This document shows positions 32,830 through 44,343 of a stretch of 64,000 nt of DNA, in pieces. Each line of letters starts with the position of its first letter. Position 1 is the stretch's first letter. The notes under the pieces are model-generated. The model worked only from the letters and a program-made list of their open reading frames with translations, searched no databases and had not been told where the DNA came from. The stretch is from Steinernema hermaphroditum (Eukaryota > Nematoda > Chromadorea > Rhabditida > Steinernematidae), in the NCBI GenBank assembly GCA_030435675.1, contig CM059624.1:2938769-3002768 (forward strand), in the 5' to 3' direction. Position numbers and translations under genes: made by a program.

Positions 32830-34130
32830 TTTAAGTTGATGTCAAATTTTGTGCAAAAGATAAATGTGATCAGCTCTCTACCATCATAACCGAATTCGTA
32901 TCTTATCTCCGCTATACTGGCTTATGCGGAGAGTTATGTGAGCGCTGTTAGTAGTAAGTACCTTCACATACCTTCCCGCCATCGGGCACGTTGATACGTG
33001 AGACATTTTCTTGCGTCGTCTGTGCTCTCATTGCACCGCTCCGCTCAGATGGTTGCTTCAAACTGGAAGCAACCCACCTTGCGACCAACCCATCCGTGGC
33101 GCGTACGCTGTCTAAAATGTCTACATTCCAATCTGTTCTTGCTATGTCTGAGCAATCAGACAGCACACCTTTCCACCGTCTACCAATGAGATTCGACCGC
33201 TTGCAAATCCATTGAAACGCACTAGAGCGTCAGAGCGAACACTCAGCAGCTATGGCTTCATCCGGTCCTCCTGGGAACAGCAAGACGCAGCCCAGTGCGA
33301 ACATCGTCTCAAACACTCCACCCTAAAAGTACTTTTCGGTGCTCCGTGAGCTGAATAAAATTTACTCCTAGGTCATTACCGATGGGCGCATTATTGAACA
33401 CAGTTAACTCTTACCCTATACTATGATTAGCGGCTTGTCCATTGCATTCCTCTTAGTGTCGAAGGTCTATTCTGTCTTGAAGGGGCATTTTTCATATATC
33501 ACAACATAAGCAAACTTAAAAAAGATGGCCTTGTCATATCACCATGTTCTCTTAACTCCAATGTTTTCAATAGGTTAAGTGCTACAGTACTGTATAACAG
33601 GCTATGTGGACATACAGCGAGTAGCTATCAGTCACAACTACTAAGCACACATACCGACTCCACGAGCTAATTTCTTCTTCATGGAAATAGAGGCCAAATG
33701 TTGAAACAATCATATTTCAGGAATGGTGCCTGAAACCTCACATTTTCAAGTTGACCCCCAGAATGGATGTTCAGCTGAGAGATTCCTTTTTTGCTGTTTA
33801 TCTAACACTATCTTTGGCTTATATTACTATCATCTGTACTCATCCATAAGTGGAAATAATGGTGAATACCTTGAGTGAGATCTAGGCTACTACAATTTTA
33901 ATTTTGTAACATTTTCAATGCAGCAACACAATACTTTGTCGTCGTGCGATATTCCGGCATATTGTGGTCCCGGTTGGAAGTTTGTAAAGGTGCGTTCAGC
34001 TGTTACAGCTTTCCAAGTCACAGGTTTCAGTCTTCTTTCAGCATGACACGCTCTGTGGCGCATCGACTGACAACAATAATTTATGATTTTTGGTATATAG
34101 TACAGATTGAATTCAGTGTATGCTTAATTC
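32830..34130. other. intergenic
   Basis: No gene recognised. Frames near 33.0 kb overlap on both strands and have no domain features. This separates the galectin-like genes from the convergent SLC22 gene. Confidence 0.5.
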
Positions 34131-34132
34131 AC

Positions 34133-37100
34133 TCAAATGAGAGGTTGTTCGGATTCCTTCTTTTTCTTCGTTTCCACCACCAGAAGCTTATTTTTCGTCG
34201 CCTGAGGAAGCTCCTTCGCCTCGTGAATGGTATCCGGAAGGGCGACGAACTTCGTTTCTGGGAGGATGAGGGCTGCCATTAGAGCAGCTAAAGCAGCCAT
34301 CAGGGCTGCTCCACAGTAGGGCAGAGGGTGCCAGTACTTCTTTAAGTAGATCATTTGAGGGGAGAGGACACTTCCCAGAAGGGACGTGGTACTGAAGGTG
34401 TTCAAAGCGATGGTGCGGACTACAGTAGGGAAGAGTTCAGTAGCGTAGAGTTTGTAGGCGATCCAAACGAGCGACGATTCCACGACATAGCCTACATGGG
34501 ATTAGCGATATAAAATGACGATATAGAGCCGTACCTGCCAGGGCTAGAATCGTTCCAGCCACATGGAAGAGCTCTCTATTATTAGCCAAATCAACGAAGA
34601 ACATCGCTGTGAAGCAAATGAAGACAAAAGCTAAGCACAATGATAAGAACATTCCATGACAAGCTAGCCTACTTTGACTGCTGACCATCAGTGCTTTTCT
34701 ACCAAATTTAGACGACCCGTTCTCGAGCAAAACGGCCACAACGGGAGTCCAGAGCCTTAGAGCGCCCATGAGAGAGACGTTCATCAGGGGGTTACCGGAC
34801 TAAACAAGAGGAAACGCTAAAATAAGGAGGCTGAATTCACCCAAATCCAAGGTCCGTTTGGGGCCTCGTTTTCGGACTGTCAACTAACCAAATCCTGGAT
34901 GTTATAGAACATCACGGAGCCGATGATGTTCATGGCGATACCGCAGACGATTTGCGCGATGGCGTAAAGGGTCAACTTGGTTGAAGAGAAAAGGTGGTGC
35001 ACGCTGTAGTGTTTGTTCTTTTTGGGACTAAAGCAGGATAGAGTGTATAGATGAGGGCGGACTTACACAGCCGCGGTGTTCTGGATCTGAAGCTGAACCA
35101 TGTCCTTCGCGTCGAAGTAGACCCCTTTTATTTTGTTGAACCTGGCGATTCGATTGATTGTCGCAGCGGCCTCGTCATATTTGCCCTTCTGTAGCAGGAA
35201 TCTGGGACTCTCCTGGATGAAGAACATAGCTATCAGCGGGGGGATTCCAATCGCATTCATGACAATAAGTTGTCGACGCCAATTTCCGGTCAGATAGGCA
35301 CTCAGTCCGGCCAGCTAGATGAAGCTGATGAATCCTTGGGAATCAGGGTGGTTGCTTACAATATATCCGATGGACCACTGGAAGGCGAAGCCCTGGATCA
35401 TGCGGTATTTTGAGTTGACACTTTCGACCATCAGCGCGAAAGACGCTCCAAAGTATACAGGTCCAGTTATCGCGGCGATTACGGTAACGACAATGTAGAA
35501 TTCCCAGCTGAAGTGCAGGGTAATTAGTACGAATTTTCATGAAGGAAGATAGCCAGATAGTGGCATCTCAAACAACATAGCATACCTTGGCGTCAGCCCT
35601 TGAGCAAATCCACAAAACAGATTAGTTCCGAATCCGAAAATCATGAGCCACTTTCTGCCGAAGTAGTCACTGAGATGTCCGGACAGAGTGTATCCGATCA
35701 TGGTGGCGAAGGGGATGAACGAGGCCACACTGGATCGGATGTAATCCGGCGCGCACACCCACTCATATTCTTCGTACATGCTGTACCACGCATTTTCGGT
35801 GGTTATATTTGAACAGCTCCGCACCATCTGACAGGCGTGGGTCGAGTTCTTTCCGACTTCTTCTGATGTCAACTTGAACGTGTTGTTCTAAATGATTGTC
35901 TGTGCTGTGTACGTTCTGTGCTGATTGACCATACCGTATCATGGCAGTAGTAGTTGGGCTTGAGGCCTCCTAAACTGAAGAATCCGGCAGAATGGTTTGA
36001 GGCTAATGGGAAGCAGCAGTACTGTAGTGTTATGAGAATGAAGAGCTGAAATTTTGTAGTTTGAAGCTGAAGTGCATGTTTTGAAGAATTTTGGAAATTG
36101 GGAAGTGTTTTTCTTGTAACATATGACACAGTATATTCAGTCTGTAGTTTGTATCCCGCTGGGATATTTGGGTAAGAGTGCGTTCCTAATTCGATGGACA
36201 TACAGCCCACCAAAGTTAAAGTAGTGGCGTAATGTTTGTCACAGATAAGAGTGTGATGCATACTTTGCACCACACACGAATCACTTTATGCTCATCCTAT
36301 ACTTCCTCAGAAGCTTGGGTGCATTGAAATTTCTTAACGATGAAACCATTCTTAAAGAATGGAGCTCAACCTTTGGGGATTAGCAGGCCTATATGTAGCT
36401 AGTAGTTGACCAAAATATCAGCCGCACAAGGGGAATCATGTATGAGAAATGCTTACTAGAACAAAACCGATGTTTATGGAGGTTTTGAACTTTTTTTCGA
36501 ACTTTTCTGACTGACGAGAAAGACCAGTTTTGACTTTAATATTTCGTTGACCATGAGCAACCTTTTCCAAACAGATTTTACTTTAAAAATTTCTCACACA
36601 TGATCCTGTTTGGGCGCATTTGATCTTGCATATGATTTGAAATTTTGGGGACGTATCAGTTACGTATAGATGCAGAAATTTCCAAGGTTTGAACTCGATC
36701 GACATCTGACACTTCAATCTACACAACTATGTTCTATGGGGCCGCTGCTCGCTCTATTCGTCTTCAGTCGAAGCCAAACAAAGGCGTGATTCGTGTTTTC
36801 TTGTGCATATATGAGACGTATCGGAAGGCACAAGCTTTTCATACGAGAAGATAGACTTGCAAAGTCTTTCCAATTTTTATACAGTGTACTTATAAAACCT
36901 GTCTGCAATTGATGAATGATCGATGATCGCTTTTTGCTAAAACCTGTTCCGTTTTTTCATCCATTCACGTGATCCGCTCTATTCATGTTATCTTTTTTTC
37001 ATTTTTCGCTAAACAGAAACGGATATCGATACTGTCGGACTGCCCAGTAATGCCTTTAAAAGGTACTTAAACGACAGCGAATATGGTTCCTACAGTGCCC

Positions 37101-38547
37101 ACTTTTCTTTGTCATATAATAGCACCCCTTCTAATCAGTAGACCGCCCGCCTGAACCCGGTTACTCTATTTGCAAGCCGAGCAGCCATAAACACCGGTTT
37201 GATGGTGGACAAACAAAAACGTCTTTTACGTCTATCTGAACAGCCTCCTTATCGATCACAACTGTTTTATATGGACACTCCCATGAGTCGCTCAAAATCA
37301 GGTGGTTTCCTTTCTTTTTGCATGTGAACAGGACGTTACACTACGAGCAGAAAAGGGCGAAGTGCACACAAAACTACATTCACATGGAAGTGCACTATCC
37401 TCATCTTCTTTGTTGAGTGTTTGCTCCTTGAATAGCATTAAGCAGGGATGAATTCTAGAGTCGAAAAATAAAAATAGGTTAAGAGCAAGTCCGGTTTGTA
37501 AGCACAGAATATGCGATCTCACTGAACATTGAGCATTTCATTTGAGACACGGGAAAGAAACTATCGGATATGGTCCCAATCTGGTATGCCATGTCAAAGA
37601 GTGCCTTCTTGAACATACGAAGTAATCGGTTCGGTGACACTTTATCGTTCATTACATCGAAGAGTGTAGTGAACTTTTCACAGACACTCTATCCACATAG
37701 CCACTCGTAGATCACGAGAAATGTCCGTAAAATCAAATTGCAAATTCAGCAAAAAAGTACATCTTCAGCGATTTGCAATCAGTTGGTGAGTCCGAGCAAA
37801 GTGCACGAGTACATTCTGATAAAAAGTAGAAAGAAAAATCGATTTTAGTGAGACAAATGGATATGCTAGCTCCGGCCACTACCACATGAACTCAGATATA
37901 GGATTGTAAACCATTTAGTATGTTTCCCCTCAGACCCTCAGAAAGAACGAGTAGACGACCCAACCGATCGCTGGGGACACAAATGAAAGGACCCCTTTAG
38001 ACGTGTTACATTCCGAAAACTCGTGAACAGGTGCCAAAATAATAAAGATCGAGCCTGATTAATCGGCGAAGTTACCAAAGGAAGGTGGGGAGCTATCTGA
38101 TTATGTCTATGAACACTGTGCAACACTGCCCGCTATATACACCGGTTGCTTTTGACCATACTTTACTTTTACTACGCAGTTGAAGAAGACGGATGAGAAT
38201 CAAGATGCTTTGTCACTTGGTCACTTAGGATACCTAGTGAACCTAGGGGGATGCATATACGAACTATCTATTACCCTCTAACGTGAAAACCATCTTGTGT
38301 AATGATTCACATTTTAGGGTAGGCCAAAACTAACCTATGTTCCTAAGGGTTCAGGAATAGGGCTTCTGCCTAGAGTTGTGACGAAATCACCAACCTGATA
38401 TCGCCCGTAACTCTTGATGGACTTGAACACTTGATCAAGATTCTTGAATTCGACCGGTGCCGGGCTCTCTGCACTGGAAGCAAGACTCGACTCCTCCGTG
38501 GAGTCCCCAATGAGCACTTCCTCGATGGTGGACGACGACTCGGACAT
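34133..38547 (-). CDS. SLC22-family organic ion transporter (MFS)
   Basis: Eight minus-strand exons: 38547-38395, 36045-35935, 35887-35586, 35507-35360, 35314-35067, 35027-34889, 34799-34535 and 34491-34133. All phases agree, giving 574 residues. The N-terminus carries the SLC22 signature LDQVFKSIKSYGRYQ. A large Cys-bearing, N-glycosylatable first outer loop follows (NSTHACQMVRSCSNIT). The MFS motif SGHLSDYFGRKW lies between TM2 and TM3. ESPRFLLQKGKYDEAAATI precedes the central loop. The family motif YATELFPTVVRTIALN lies near TM11, and the C-terminal tail has LPETKFVALPDTIHEAKEL and a lysine-rich end. Members move organic cations, carnitine or organic anions across the plasma membrane; substrate cannot be told from sequence alone. 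The first intron is 2.35 kb, unusually long for this window, and could hold regulatory elements. Confidence 0.92.
36046..38394 (-). other. long first intron of the SLC22 gene
   Basis: I find no coding exon, RNA gene or clear transposon in it on either strand. Most introns in the window are 40-75 nt, so its size is exceptional. Confidence 0.6.
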
Positions 38548-38950
38548 CGGTCATACACTTCACAGCTCTCCCGGACAACCTGTAAAGCGCCTCCTTTTGT
38601 AGACATCGTCGCGAGTCGTACCAGTCAAAACAGATTATTAAAAAGACGGGAAATTGTAATCGGTGGGTTTTCTGATGCAATAAGCCGCTTTGGGCCGGTC
38701 AGCTCGGAAATTAACTCGCTACGGCGGGCGCACGATAAGGAACTCGCGTCGGCGTGGTCTTAAGTGGCGGATTGGTCAGTGCCCACGCGACTCACGACAG
38801 GAAAAGGTCAGCGGAACTGCAAAAAACTCGGAGGCGCCTCTTTGTTGTCCACTTAATCGAATTAGCGCAGCATGCGACGACAAAAGATGCGCAGAAAGTA
38901 GAAAGCGTAACAGGTTTGCCCTTGCCGTCGTCATATTTACACTTCCTAAA

Positions 38951-39306
38951 ATGAGTTTCTCTGGGGCACAAGAAGATAGGATCGCCGACGGGGGCAACGG
39001 TGTGAAAACTCTAGCGCTCAGGTGATGTGCCGTGTGATAACGAAGGCGAAACGAGTTCCGCTAGCATTGGAAGAGTTCGATAAAATGGTGCAAGTATCGT
39101 CGTATCTTAACGCTTATCATAACAACATTCATCGCTTTCAACTGGAACGTTTCATGAAACTCAACAAACTACGCGAATCGTACCGTTTGGCGCACAGATA
39201 TAGGCAGTTTACGGATGCGACTGTCAGTGGCGACGGCCACGGCGTTCGCAGACGGGTTCATCGTTCATTTCTCCTGGGTGCTACTGATAAGAGCGGCTGT
39301 ATTTGC
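38951..39306 (+). CDS. doubtful small gene, unrecognised
   Basis: MSFSGAQEDRIADGG opens a short frame at 38951. A second frame from 39022 reads VPLALEEFDKMVQVSSYLNA and FMKLNKLRESYRLAHRYRQF, with helical charged character. A third frame near its end is hydrophobic (DGFIVHFSWVLLIRAAVFA). The pieces cannot be joined by standard introns, so this is either a broken gene or chance. It lies between the divergent SLC22 start and the tRNA-Val. Confidence 0.25.
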
Positions 39307-39450
39307 TAGGACAGGCCAATAGCAATGTAAGCGATGGTATTAGATGGACGTAAAAGTAAAAATAGAGGAACAAGATTCTAAAGATAAGGAGAGCAAGGAA
39401 GTAAGTAACAAGGTAGAATTCATAGGATGATGACTGCATAAAAACAGATA

Positions 39451-39522
39451 GGTCCTGGCCGGGTTCGAACCGGCGACCTTCTGCGTGTGAAGCAGACGTG
39501 ATAACCACTACACCACAGGACC
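39451..39522 (-). tRNA. tRNA-Val (CAC anticodon)
   Basis: The minus strand folds as a complete cloverleaf. The 7-bp acceptor GGTCCTG/CAGGACC, the anticodon stem TCTGC/GCAGA with loop TTCACAC, and the T arm GCCGG-TTCGAAC-CCGGC are all perfectly paired. Anticodon CAC reads GTG valine codons. An identical gene lies at 53804-53875 in the opposite orientation. Confidence 0.97.
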
Positions 39523-39726
39523 CAATGATCACAAGTTCTGCTGCGTAGTACAGCTGCTATAGCCCAACCTAGATTTAATGCTAGCCTTCAAAGCGTTACA
39601 AAGTGCATTAAATGTGCAGCTCTCTCCCAACATGTCTTGTGGTTCTTGTTATTCATGTCTCTTACGTGTTTACAGACTATTTCACGTGTCTTTGTACTCT
39701 TCCCACATTCACCTTTTTCCCCGATG

Positions 39727-40062
39727 AAATGCCCTCATTGCTTCGCTGAAGAAGACCGAATTCGAGAAGACCGTCCATTCTTTCAAAGTCCGATTGTCGT
39801 AGCGAAAGGTGAATCGTCCAGCAATCAAATTCAATGGAAACTTTCAATGGGACCTAAGTCAGTATTTTTCACCTTTCGCTTTAAAAACACTAAAGACAAG
39901 ACAACCTTTCCATTACAGAAGCTACGGAAACTAAGAATGCCCCTGTATTCTAGTTCAGCGGACCACATGTCTTCGAACTTCATACATATCTGTCACCTTC
40001 AACAAACCAAGCGAATCAAACAGACAATTCAGTTCGATCTCGAAGACATCCAAGAAATATAA
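39727..40062 (+). CDS. small unrecognised frame, partly duplicated in the inverted repeat
   Basis: The frame from MKCPHCFAEEDRIRED to the stop encodes about 110 residues, with a CPHC pair and basic stretches. Its last 130 bases (KLRKLRM..., after a CATTACAG acceptor-like site) have a homologue on the minus strand at 53.45-53.58 kb, where the frames differ. That makes a real protein doubtful; it may be an exon relic of an F-box-like gene. Confidence 0.25.
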   Translation, partial: KCPHCFAEEDRIREDRPFFQSPIVVAKGESSSNQIQWKLSMGPKSVFFTFRFKNTKDKTTFPLQKLRKLRMPLYSSSADHMSSNFIHICHLQQTKRIKQTIQFDLEDIQEI

Positions 40063-40080
40063 ATTTTCTTGGTACCAAAA

Positions 40081-40295
40081 TTTTAAAAGCGGCCATCAGA
40101 GTCCAACAATCGTTCATCGCCTCGGCTGGCTACGATTGCACTTCCTATCAATTGATGTTTCATCACTGGCGACGAGACACCGATGTCTCGGAGACCCCAC
40201 TTAAGCGCGACTGTCTCGCCGCAACGGCGCGAAAGAGCGCAGACGAACAGAGACAAGGCATTGCTCAATGCGGGTTCGAGTCCCATCGGAGGAGT
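40081..40295 (-). repeat. conserved 200-bp element, copy A
   Basis: Directly downstream of the F-box-like gene. Three copies exist (here, 43420-43630, 53205-53421). Each ends at the gene side with GGGTTCGAGTCCCATCGGAGGAG (or a close variant), which contains a Pol III B-box-like GGTTCGAGTCC on the strand opposite to the gene. A 67-codon frame (SPVMKHQLIGSAIVASRGDE) is open in all three. Confidence 0.85.
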
Positions 40296-40299
40296 TTAT

Positions 40300-41175
40300 T
40301 TATTTGCTGTACTCATAAATTAAGAACATTTTCGAGTAATCGCTGAATCTTCTGGAGACAGTCTCGACACGAACGTCTAGTAACCTTCTCGGGAAGTCCC
40401 GTTTCGCCACCTCCTCTTCCACAGTCCGTTTCGACGCCTTCAAGTAGACTTCGGCGGTCTTCCGCCGTTTCCTTTCTGGATGGTGCGTGTAGGTCATCTC
40501 AACGAACGTGTTCAGCAGCTCGAGGCCGATGCACTCCTCTGCCGTCGGCTCGTCCAGCACTACTTTCAACTCGGAATCACCTCGGCGCCACAGGAATCGG
40601 ACTACTTCGTCCTCCAAAGTCGCCATCCTACAGACGCAGTTCAGGAGTGTCAACTGCTCGAGGCTTCCGGTGACTAGTTGGCGCTTTAAGAACGCGTTGA
40701 CGGCGGTTGAGTGCTCCGCGGAACCGTAACAGATCTCGATGCTCTGAAGGGCGTTTCTGAACCCGGAAAGGAGCGCCCTGCTCTGACCCAGGCCGAGCTC
40801 CTTCAAGTAGTGAATCTCCACTTTGTGAATCGCCTTTTGCGCGGCATCTTCCAGTGCTTCTTCTGAGAATCGCGCGTCACCACAGTTGACACAGAGATGG
40901 TCATAGTCGTAGTGGGCTTCGGGCGTCCTGTCCACGGGCACCTCGAAGGTCTGATTGACGAGGTTAACGGTGTCGACGACGGTCAGAAACTGCGCCTTTC
41001 CCATCACCATGAAGGCGTTGATGGACTTCATCGTTGCATCGGCCATCGCGCCCCAGTTGCCTTCCACGGCGCGTAGACGTCTTCGCGTTGGCTCTTCGTT
41101 CTCAGAAACCGCGAGGACGTCGGAGATCACCTTCTTGGGAAGCGCGACGAAGTTTGTTATATCGGAGAAGACCAT
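40300..41175 (-). CDS. F-box-like lineage-specific protein F1, copy A
   Basis: 291 residues from MVFSDITNFVALPKK on the minus strand. The frame is open further upstream to 41307, but that part is not conserved with a start in copy C. The start (FVALPKKVISDVLAVS...LRAVEGNWGAMADA) has the spacing of a degenerate F-box: LP near the front, VL, then a basic residue-Val and Trp. The rest has alternating hydrophobic strands (ALQSIEICYG, SLEQLTLLNC, ELKVVLDEP) reminiscent of the FTH/DUF38-type repeats attached to nematode F-boxes, and a basic patch PERKRRKTAE. If so it would recruit substrates to SCF ubiquitin ligases; that is inference. It is about 95% identical to 52329-53204 in inverted orientation. 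AATAAATAAA follows the stop on the coding strand. Confidence 0.65.
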   Translation of the reverse strand: MVFSDITNFVALPKKVISDVLAVSENEEPTRRRLRAVEGNWGAMADATMKSINAFMVMGKAQFLTVVDTVNLVNQTFEVPVDRTPEAHYDYDHLCVNCGDARFSEEALEDAAQKAIHKVEIHYLKELGLGQSRALLSGFRNALQSIEICYGSAEHSTAVNAFLKRQLVTGSLEQLTLLNCVCRMATLEDEVVRFLWRRGDSELKVVLDEPTAEECIGLELLNTFVEMTYTHHPERKRRKTAEVYLKASKRTVEEEVAKRDFPRRLLDVRVETVSRRFSDYSKMFLIYEYSK

Positions 41176-41346
41176 CGAAGAGGGGAGAAAGTGGCCGACA
41201 CGACGCGACTGATCGATTGAGGTGGTAACCACCGAGGTCACACTTTTGGTGTGTGAAACTTGGGAACTCTGTGGACAGAGAAACAGTTTAACGGCACATA
41301 TGTTCATTTATTACCGAATAGCTGAACGATCACTCTAGGTTACCGC

Positions 41347-42159
41347 TCATTCATAGTGAATGAATCTCATCAGATAGGTTCCCTTTCTCCATTCCGCAAT
41401 GCTGCGTCCGGACTTGTGGTGTATTATCTCGTCTGCGAAAAAGTTTTTCTGACGCTGTGCACGAGTAACAGGAAAGACCAAAGACCTGCCGAAGCCCATT
41501 TCCGAATCCTTCCAGATCTGAACGATTCGCTTGAAGAACTTCTCGTCGAAGTTCATGAAACTGTTTCTGTGAAGAGTTGCGAACGTGAGCGACCTATTAG
41601 ATACAATGGCGTCATAAATGGTGTCTTCAATATCGATGGTACCATCACGACAATGGCTTCCCGTAATCTCGAGATGTTTAAGCGTGTCAGTCCGAAGAAT
41701 CGCTTTCAGCCAATCGGAAAAAACAGTGCCAGCAGGGAGTTGAGATGACTGAATGACGATTTTCGAAAGATAAGCGGGCCTAAAAGTGGCAAAGTCGAAG
41801 GTGGCGCACTCGGCTCGTTCCACCGACAAGGTTTCGACGTGTTCCATCGCCAAAAACACTGGAATATCACATACTTTGCTTCTTTGAAAATGGAACTCTT
41901 GGTGCAGGCTCACTTTTAAGCATCGGCGATATTTCGCTTTTTGGAAGTCCTCGACGGGAACAGTCGATTTATACCAGAGGCTATACGGCCCTGGAATACC
42001 TCTCGTGTACCACTGGAACGAGAAGAATATGGTCTTCCTCGCCACTTCGTCGGCTGAAACTTCCCAACGTCTGGCTCCACATTTGCGAAGGGCATCCAGA
42101 GAGCCTACGGGGAGGATAACAGCGACAGCTGCGCTGAATAAGAACGGAACTCGATCCAT
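41347..42159 (-). CDS. F-box-like lineage-specific protein F2, full-length copy
   Basis: Single-exon frame of 270 residues starting MDRVPFLFSAAVAVILPVG. This N-terminus (MD-x-VPFLF...L..LRKCGARRWEVSADEV) resembles the degenerate F-box start of expanded nematode families. Beyond it come leucine/isoleucine-rich strands (VETLSVERAECATFDF, LKHLEITGSHC, SLTFATLHRNSF) and a FDEKFFKRIVQIWKD helix, consistent with an FTH-like substrate domain. It is adjacent to F1 on the same strand, 170 bases apart. Only its first 50 codons survive at 51891 on the other arm of the inverted duplication. Confidence 0.6.
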   Translation of the reverse strand: MDRVPFLFSAAVAVILPVGSLDALRKCGARRWEVSADEVARKTIFFSFQWYTRGIPGPYSLWYKSTVPVEDFQKAKYRRCLKVSLHQEFHFQRSKVCDIPVFLAMEHVETLSVERAECATFDFATFRPAYLSKIVIQSSQLPAGTVFSDWLKAILRTDTLKHLEITGSHCRDGTIDIEDTIYDAIVSNRSLTFATLHRNSFMNFDEKFFKRIVQIWKDSEMGFGRSLVFPVTRAQRQKNFFADEIIHHKSGRSIAEWRKGTYLMRFIHYE

Positions 42160-42369
42160 GGTCGCCGATTTTGCTGTGATTCTGAGCTTTATATGCCAGA
42201 TCTATGATGTGTTGCATCGCAATTTCGTCCTGACAGCGACAGTGAACAGCGCTTCGTTGATGGAAATGTCTATTTCGCTTCCGATCCACTATAATCCATA
42301 AGATTCACAATAGTATTCAGATACTTCGCGCTCGCTCGAATCGTTGTAGCAGAAATTTGTGTCGCACCA

Positions 42370-42530
42370 CCTTGTGCATCCGTGACATTTACAGTTGACA
42401 CAGAGATGGTTGTAGTTGTAGTGGGCGTCGGGCGTCCTGTCCACGCGCACCTCGAAGGTCTGATTGACGAGGTTCACGGTGTCGACGACCTTCAGGAGCT
42501 GCGCCTTCCCCATTCCCGGAAATCCACAAC
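42370..42530 (-). pseudogene. fragment of F1-type gene
   Basis: The minus strand encodes GKAQLLKVVDTVNLVNQTFE and DAHYNYNHLCVNC, matching residues of F1 (AQFLTVVDTVNLVNQTFEV...HYDYDHLCVNC). The similarity ends abruptly on both sides. It lies upstream of F2 and shows repeated local duplication. Confidence 0.8.
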
Positions 42531-42681
42531 GAGTTATTTTATTAATTTTGATTCTTTCATTCATTTCTGCAAGAGTATCTGATGTCTCAATGTACTGAAA
42601 GAGTCTAGACAGCCTGCAAACGATCACTGCAATCTCTTCTGTCCCTCATTTCGTCGTTCCGTTCCGAGAAACGGTCCGGCG

Positions 42682-43356
42682 ATGTGGATAACTTCTCCCG
42701 TCGGCCGTTCTCCTCTCACAGCCAAAGCACTAAACATTCCACGTGCCGGAGAATCGAATACTTCCGTATCTTCACGATCGGTTCGAGAAGGTTAGCATTT
42801 TTCATCGGTTCTTCGCGATATTTACAATTTTTCAGCAAGTTCCGCGCCCTCCGAACCACTTCCCCCGTTCTACGTTCGCGCCTGGGAGCGCCTTTGTGCC
42901 ATCTACGATGTCATCAACAGCATCGTGAGGATCACCTGGTTCATGCTGGTCATCATGTATCGGTACCCGAACGCTTCCCGCAGCGCCGCAATGATCACCT
43001 ACAAAGCTCTTCTCCTCTCGTACCAATGTGAACTCTGGTCACTGAGCGGACTCTGCGGATTCGGGAAGCAGGATGACGCGCCGAAGCCGGCACCGGTGAA
43101 GGAAGTGCAGAAAGAAATGGAAGCCTCTCTTAGAGCGCCTCAAAAGAACCAATGCGAACTCTGGTCGCTGAGCAGACTCTGCGGATTCGGGAAGCAGGAG
43201 GACGTGCCGAAGCCGGCACCGGTGAAGGAGGTGCAGAAAGAAGAGGTCTCTCTTAGCGCGCCTCCGAAGTCGACTGCCAACGCCGTGAAGAACAGCGAAC
43301 TTAGTAGGATTGCACCTGTTGAGCAACCGTCGAAACGGAGAAAGAAGACAATCTAG
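42682..43356 (+). CDS. unrecognised protein with two 42-residue repeats
   Basis: Exons 42682-42790 and 42836-43356, a 45-nt GTTAGC...TTCAG intron in phase 1, giving 209 residues. A Ser/Thr/Pro-rich start is followed by FYVRAWERLCAIYDVINSIV, a short hydrophobic stretch (ITWFMLVIMY) and then two tandem 42-residue repeats from residue 100 (QCELWSLSGLCGFGKQ, then a Pro/Lys/Glu linker) and 142 (QCELWSLSRLCGFGKQ). The end is basic (SKRRKKTI). The repeats are 126 nt and highly similar, so the duplication is recent or conserved by selection. I do not recognise the family. It lies inside the inverted-duplication region, overlapping no F-box copy. Confidence 0.6.
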
Positions 43357-43384
43357 CACCTTGTCCAATAATAAAGACATTCAA

Positions 43385-43795
43385 GAAATATAAACTTTCT
43401 TGTTTCCAAACTTGTAAAAGTTGCCATCAGAGTCCAACAATCGTTCATCGCCTCGGCTGGCTACGATTGCACTTCCTATCAATTGATGTTTCATCACTGG
43501 CAACGAGACACCGACGTCTCGGAGACCCCACTCAAGCGCGACTGTCTCGCCGCAACGGTGCGAAAGAGCGCAGACAAACAGAGATACCACACTGCTCGAT
43601 GCGGTTTCGAGTCCCATCGGAGGAGTTTATTTATCGGATATCGAATATCGGAGTCGTCTCGGCGCCACATGAATCGGACCACTTCGTTCTCCAAAGTCGC
43701 CATCCCACAGTCGCAGTTCAGAAGCGTCAGGAGCTCGAGGCTTCTGTTGACTAGTCAACGAGGACGCGTTGACGGCAGCGGAGTGCTCCGCGACA
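43385..43795 (-). pseudogene. third partial copy of the F1 3' region
   Basis: The 200-bp conserved element (43420-43630) is followed by a truncated, frame-broken piece of F1 with RMATLEDEVVRF-like and LEQLTLLNC-like remnants. The orientation equals copy A. It ends about 70 bases before the stop of the HIG1 gene. Confidence 0.85.
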
Positions 43796-43867
43796 CCATT
43801 TCACCCACTTTTTATTGTACAACTAAATAGTGTCATTAAAATACACATGATGTTCGACATTTGCGTC

Positions 43868-44343
43868 TCAAACAGGCAATTTGTGTTGTCCCTCGGTCTC
43901 GACTGCCTGATGCTGTGGCTTCTTGCTGTATCGAGATGGATCCCATCCGAAGGCGAGCGCTCCACCGACGAGAGCCAAGACGGTGAACCCCTGGGCAGCA
44001 CAACGGCCTCGCATGTAAAGTTGCGCGCGATACTGGTTGCGGTTAAGAGTCGCACGGAACATTCCTGGAACAAGAAGAATGAGTATTACGTACTATCAGA
44101 CGATACAGTTTAGACATTCATAGACAACTTACCGACCAAGCATACAACAGTGGCGGCCATTCCAAGAGGAACAAGTGGGTTCGCGAGCGCCTTCTTCATC
44201 ACACTGACCGTATCCACTTGAACCTCCGATTCTTTATCGATGTCCAGAGGGATCATGGGGACTGCAGGTTCCATCTTCGGATACTTCTTCCATTGTAGAT
44301 GCCGTTTCTGGCGTTCGTCCAGTGCTGGTACACCGTCACTCAT
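43868..44343 (-). CDS. HIG1-domain mitochondrial protein
   Basis: Exons 44343-44133 and 44064-43868, phase 1, giving 135 residues. AATTTTCAG precedes the start, consistent with trans-splicing. A charged N-terminal region precedes a two-helix HIG1 domain: TM1 NPLVPLGMAATVVCLVG, the loop, TM2 GFTVLALVGGALAFGW. The loop and helix contain QLYMRGRCAAQ, which fits the family motif Q-x3-R-x-R-x3-Q exactly. HIG1/Rcf1 proteins sit in the inner mitochondrial membrane and help assemble cytochrome oxidase and supercomplexes. The gene lies tail-to-tail with the unknown gene at 42.7 kb and upstream-adjacent to sel-1 on the same strand (430 bases). Confidence 0.9.
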
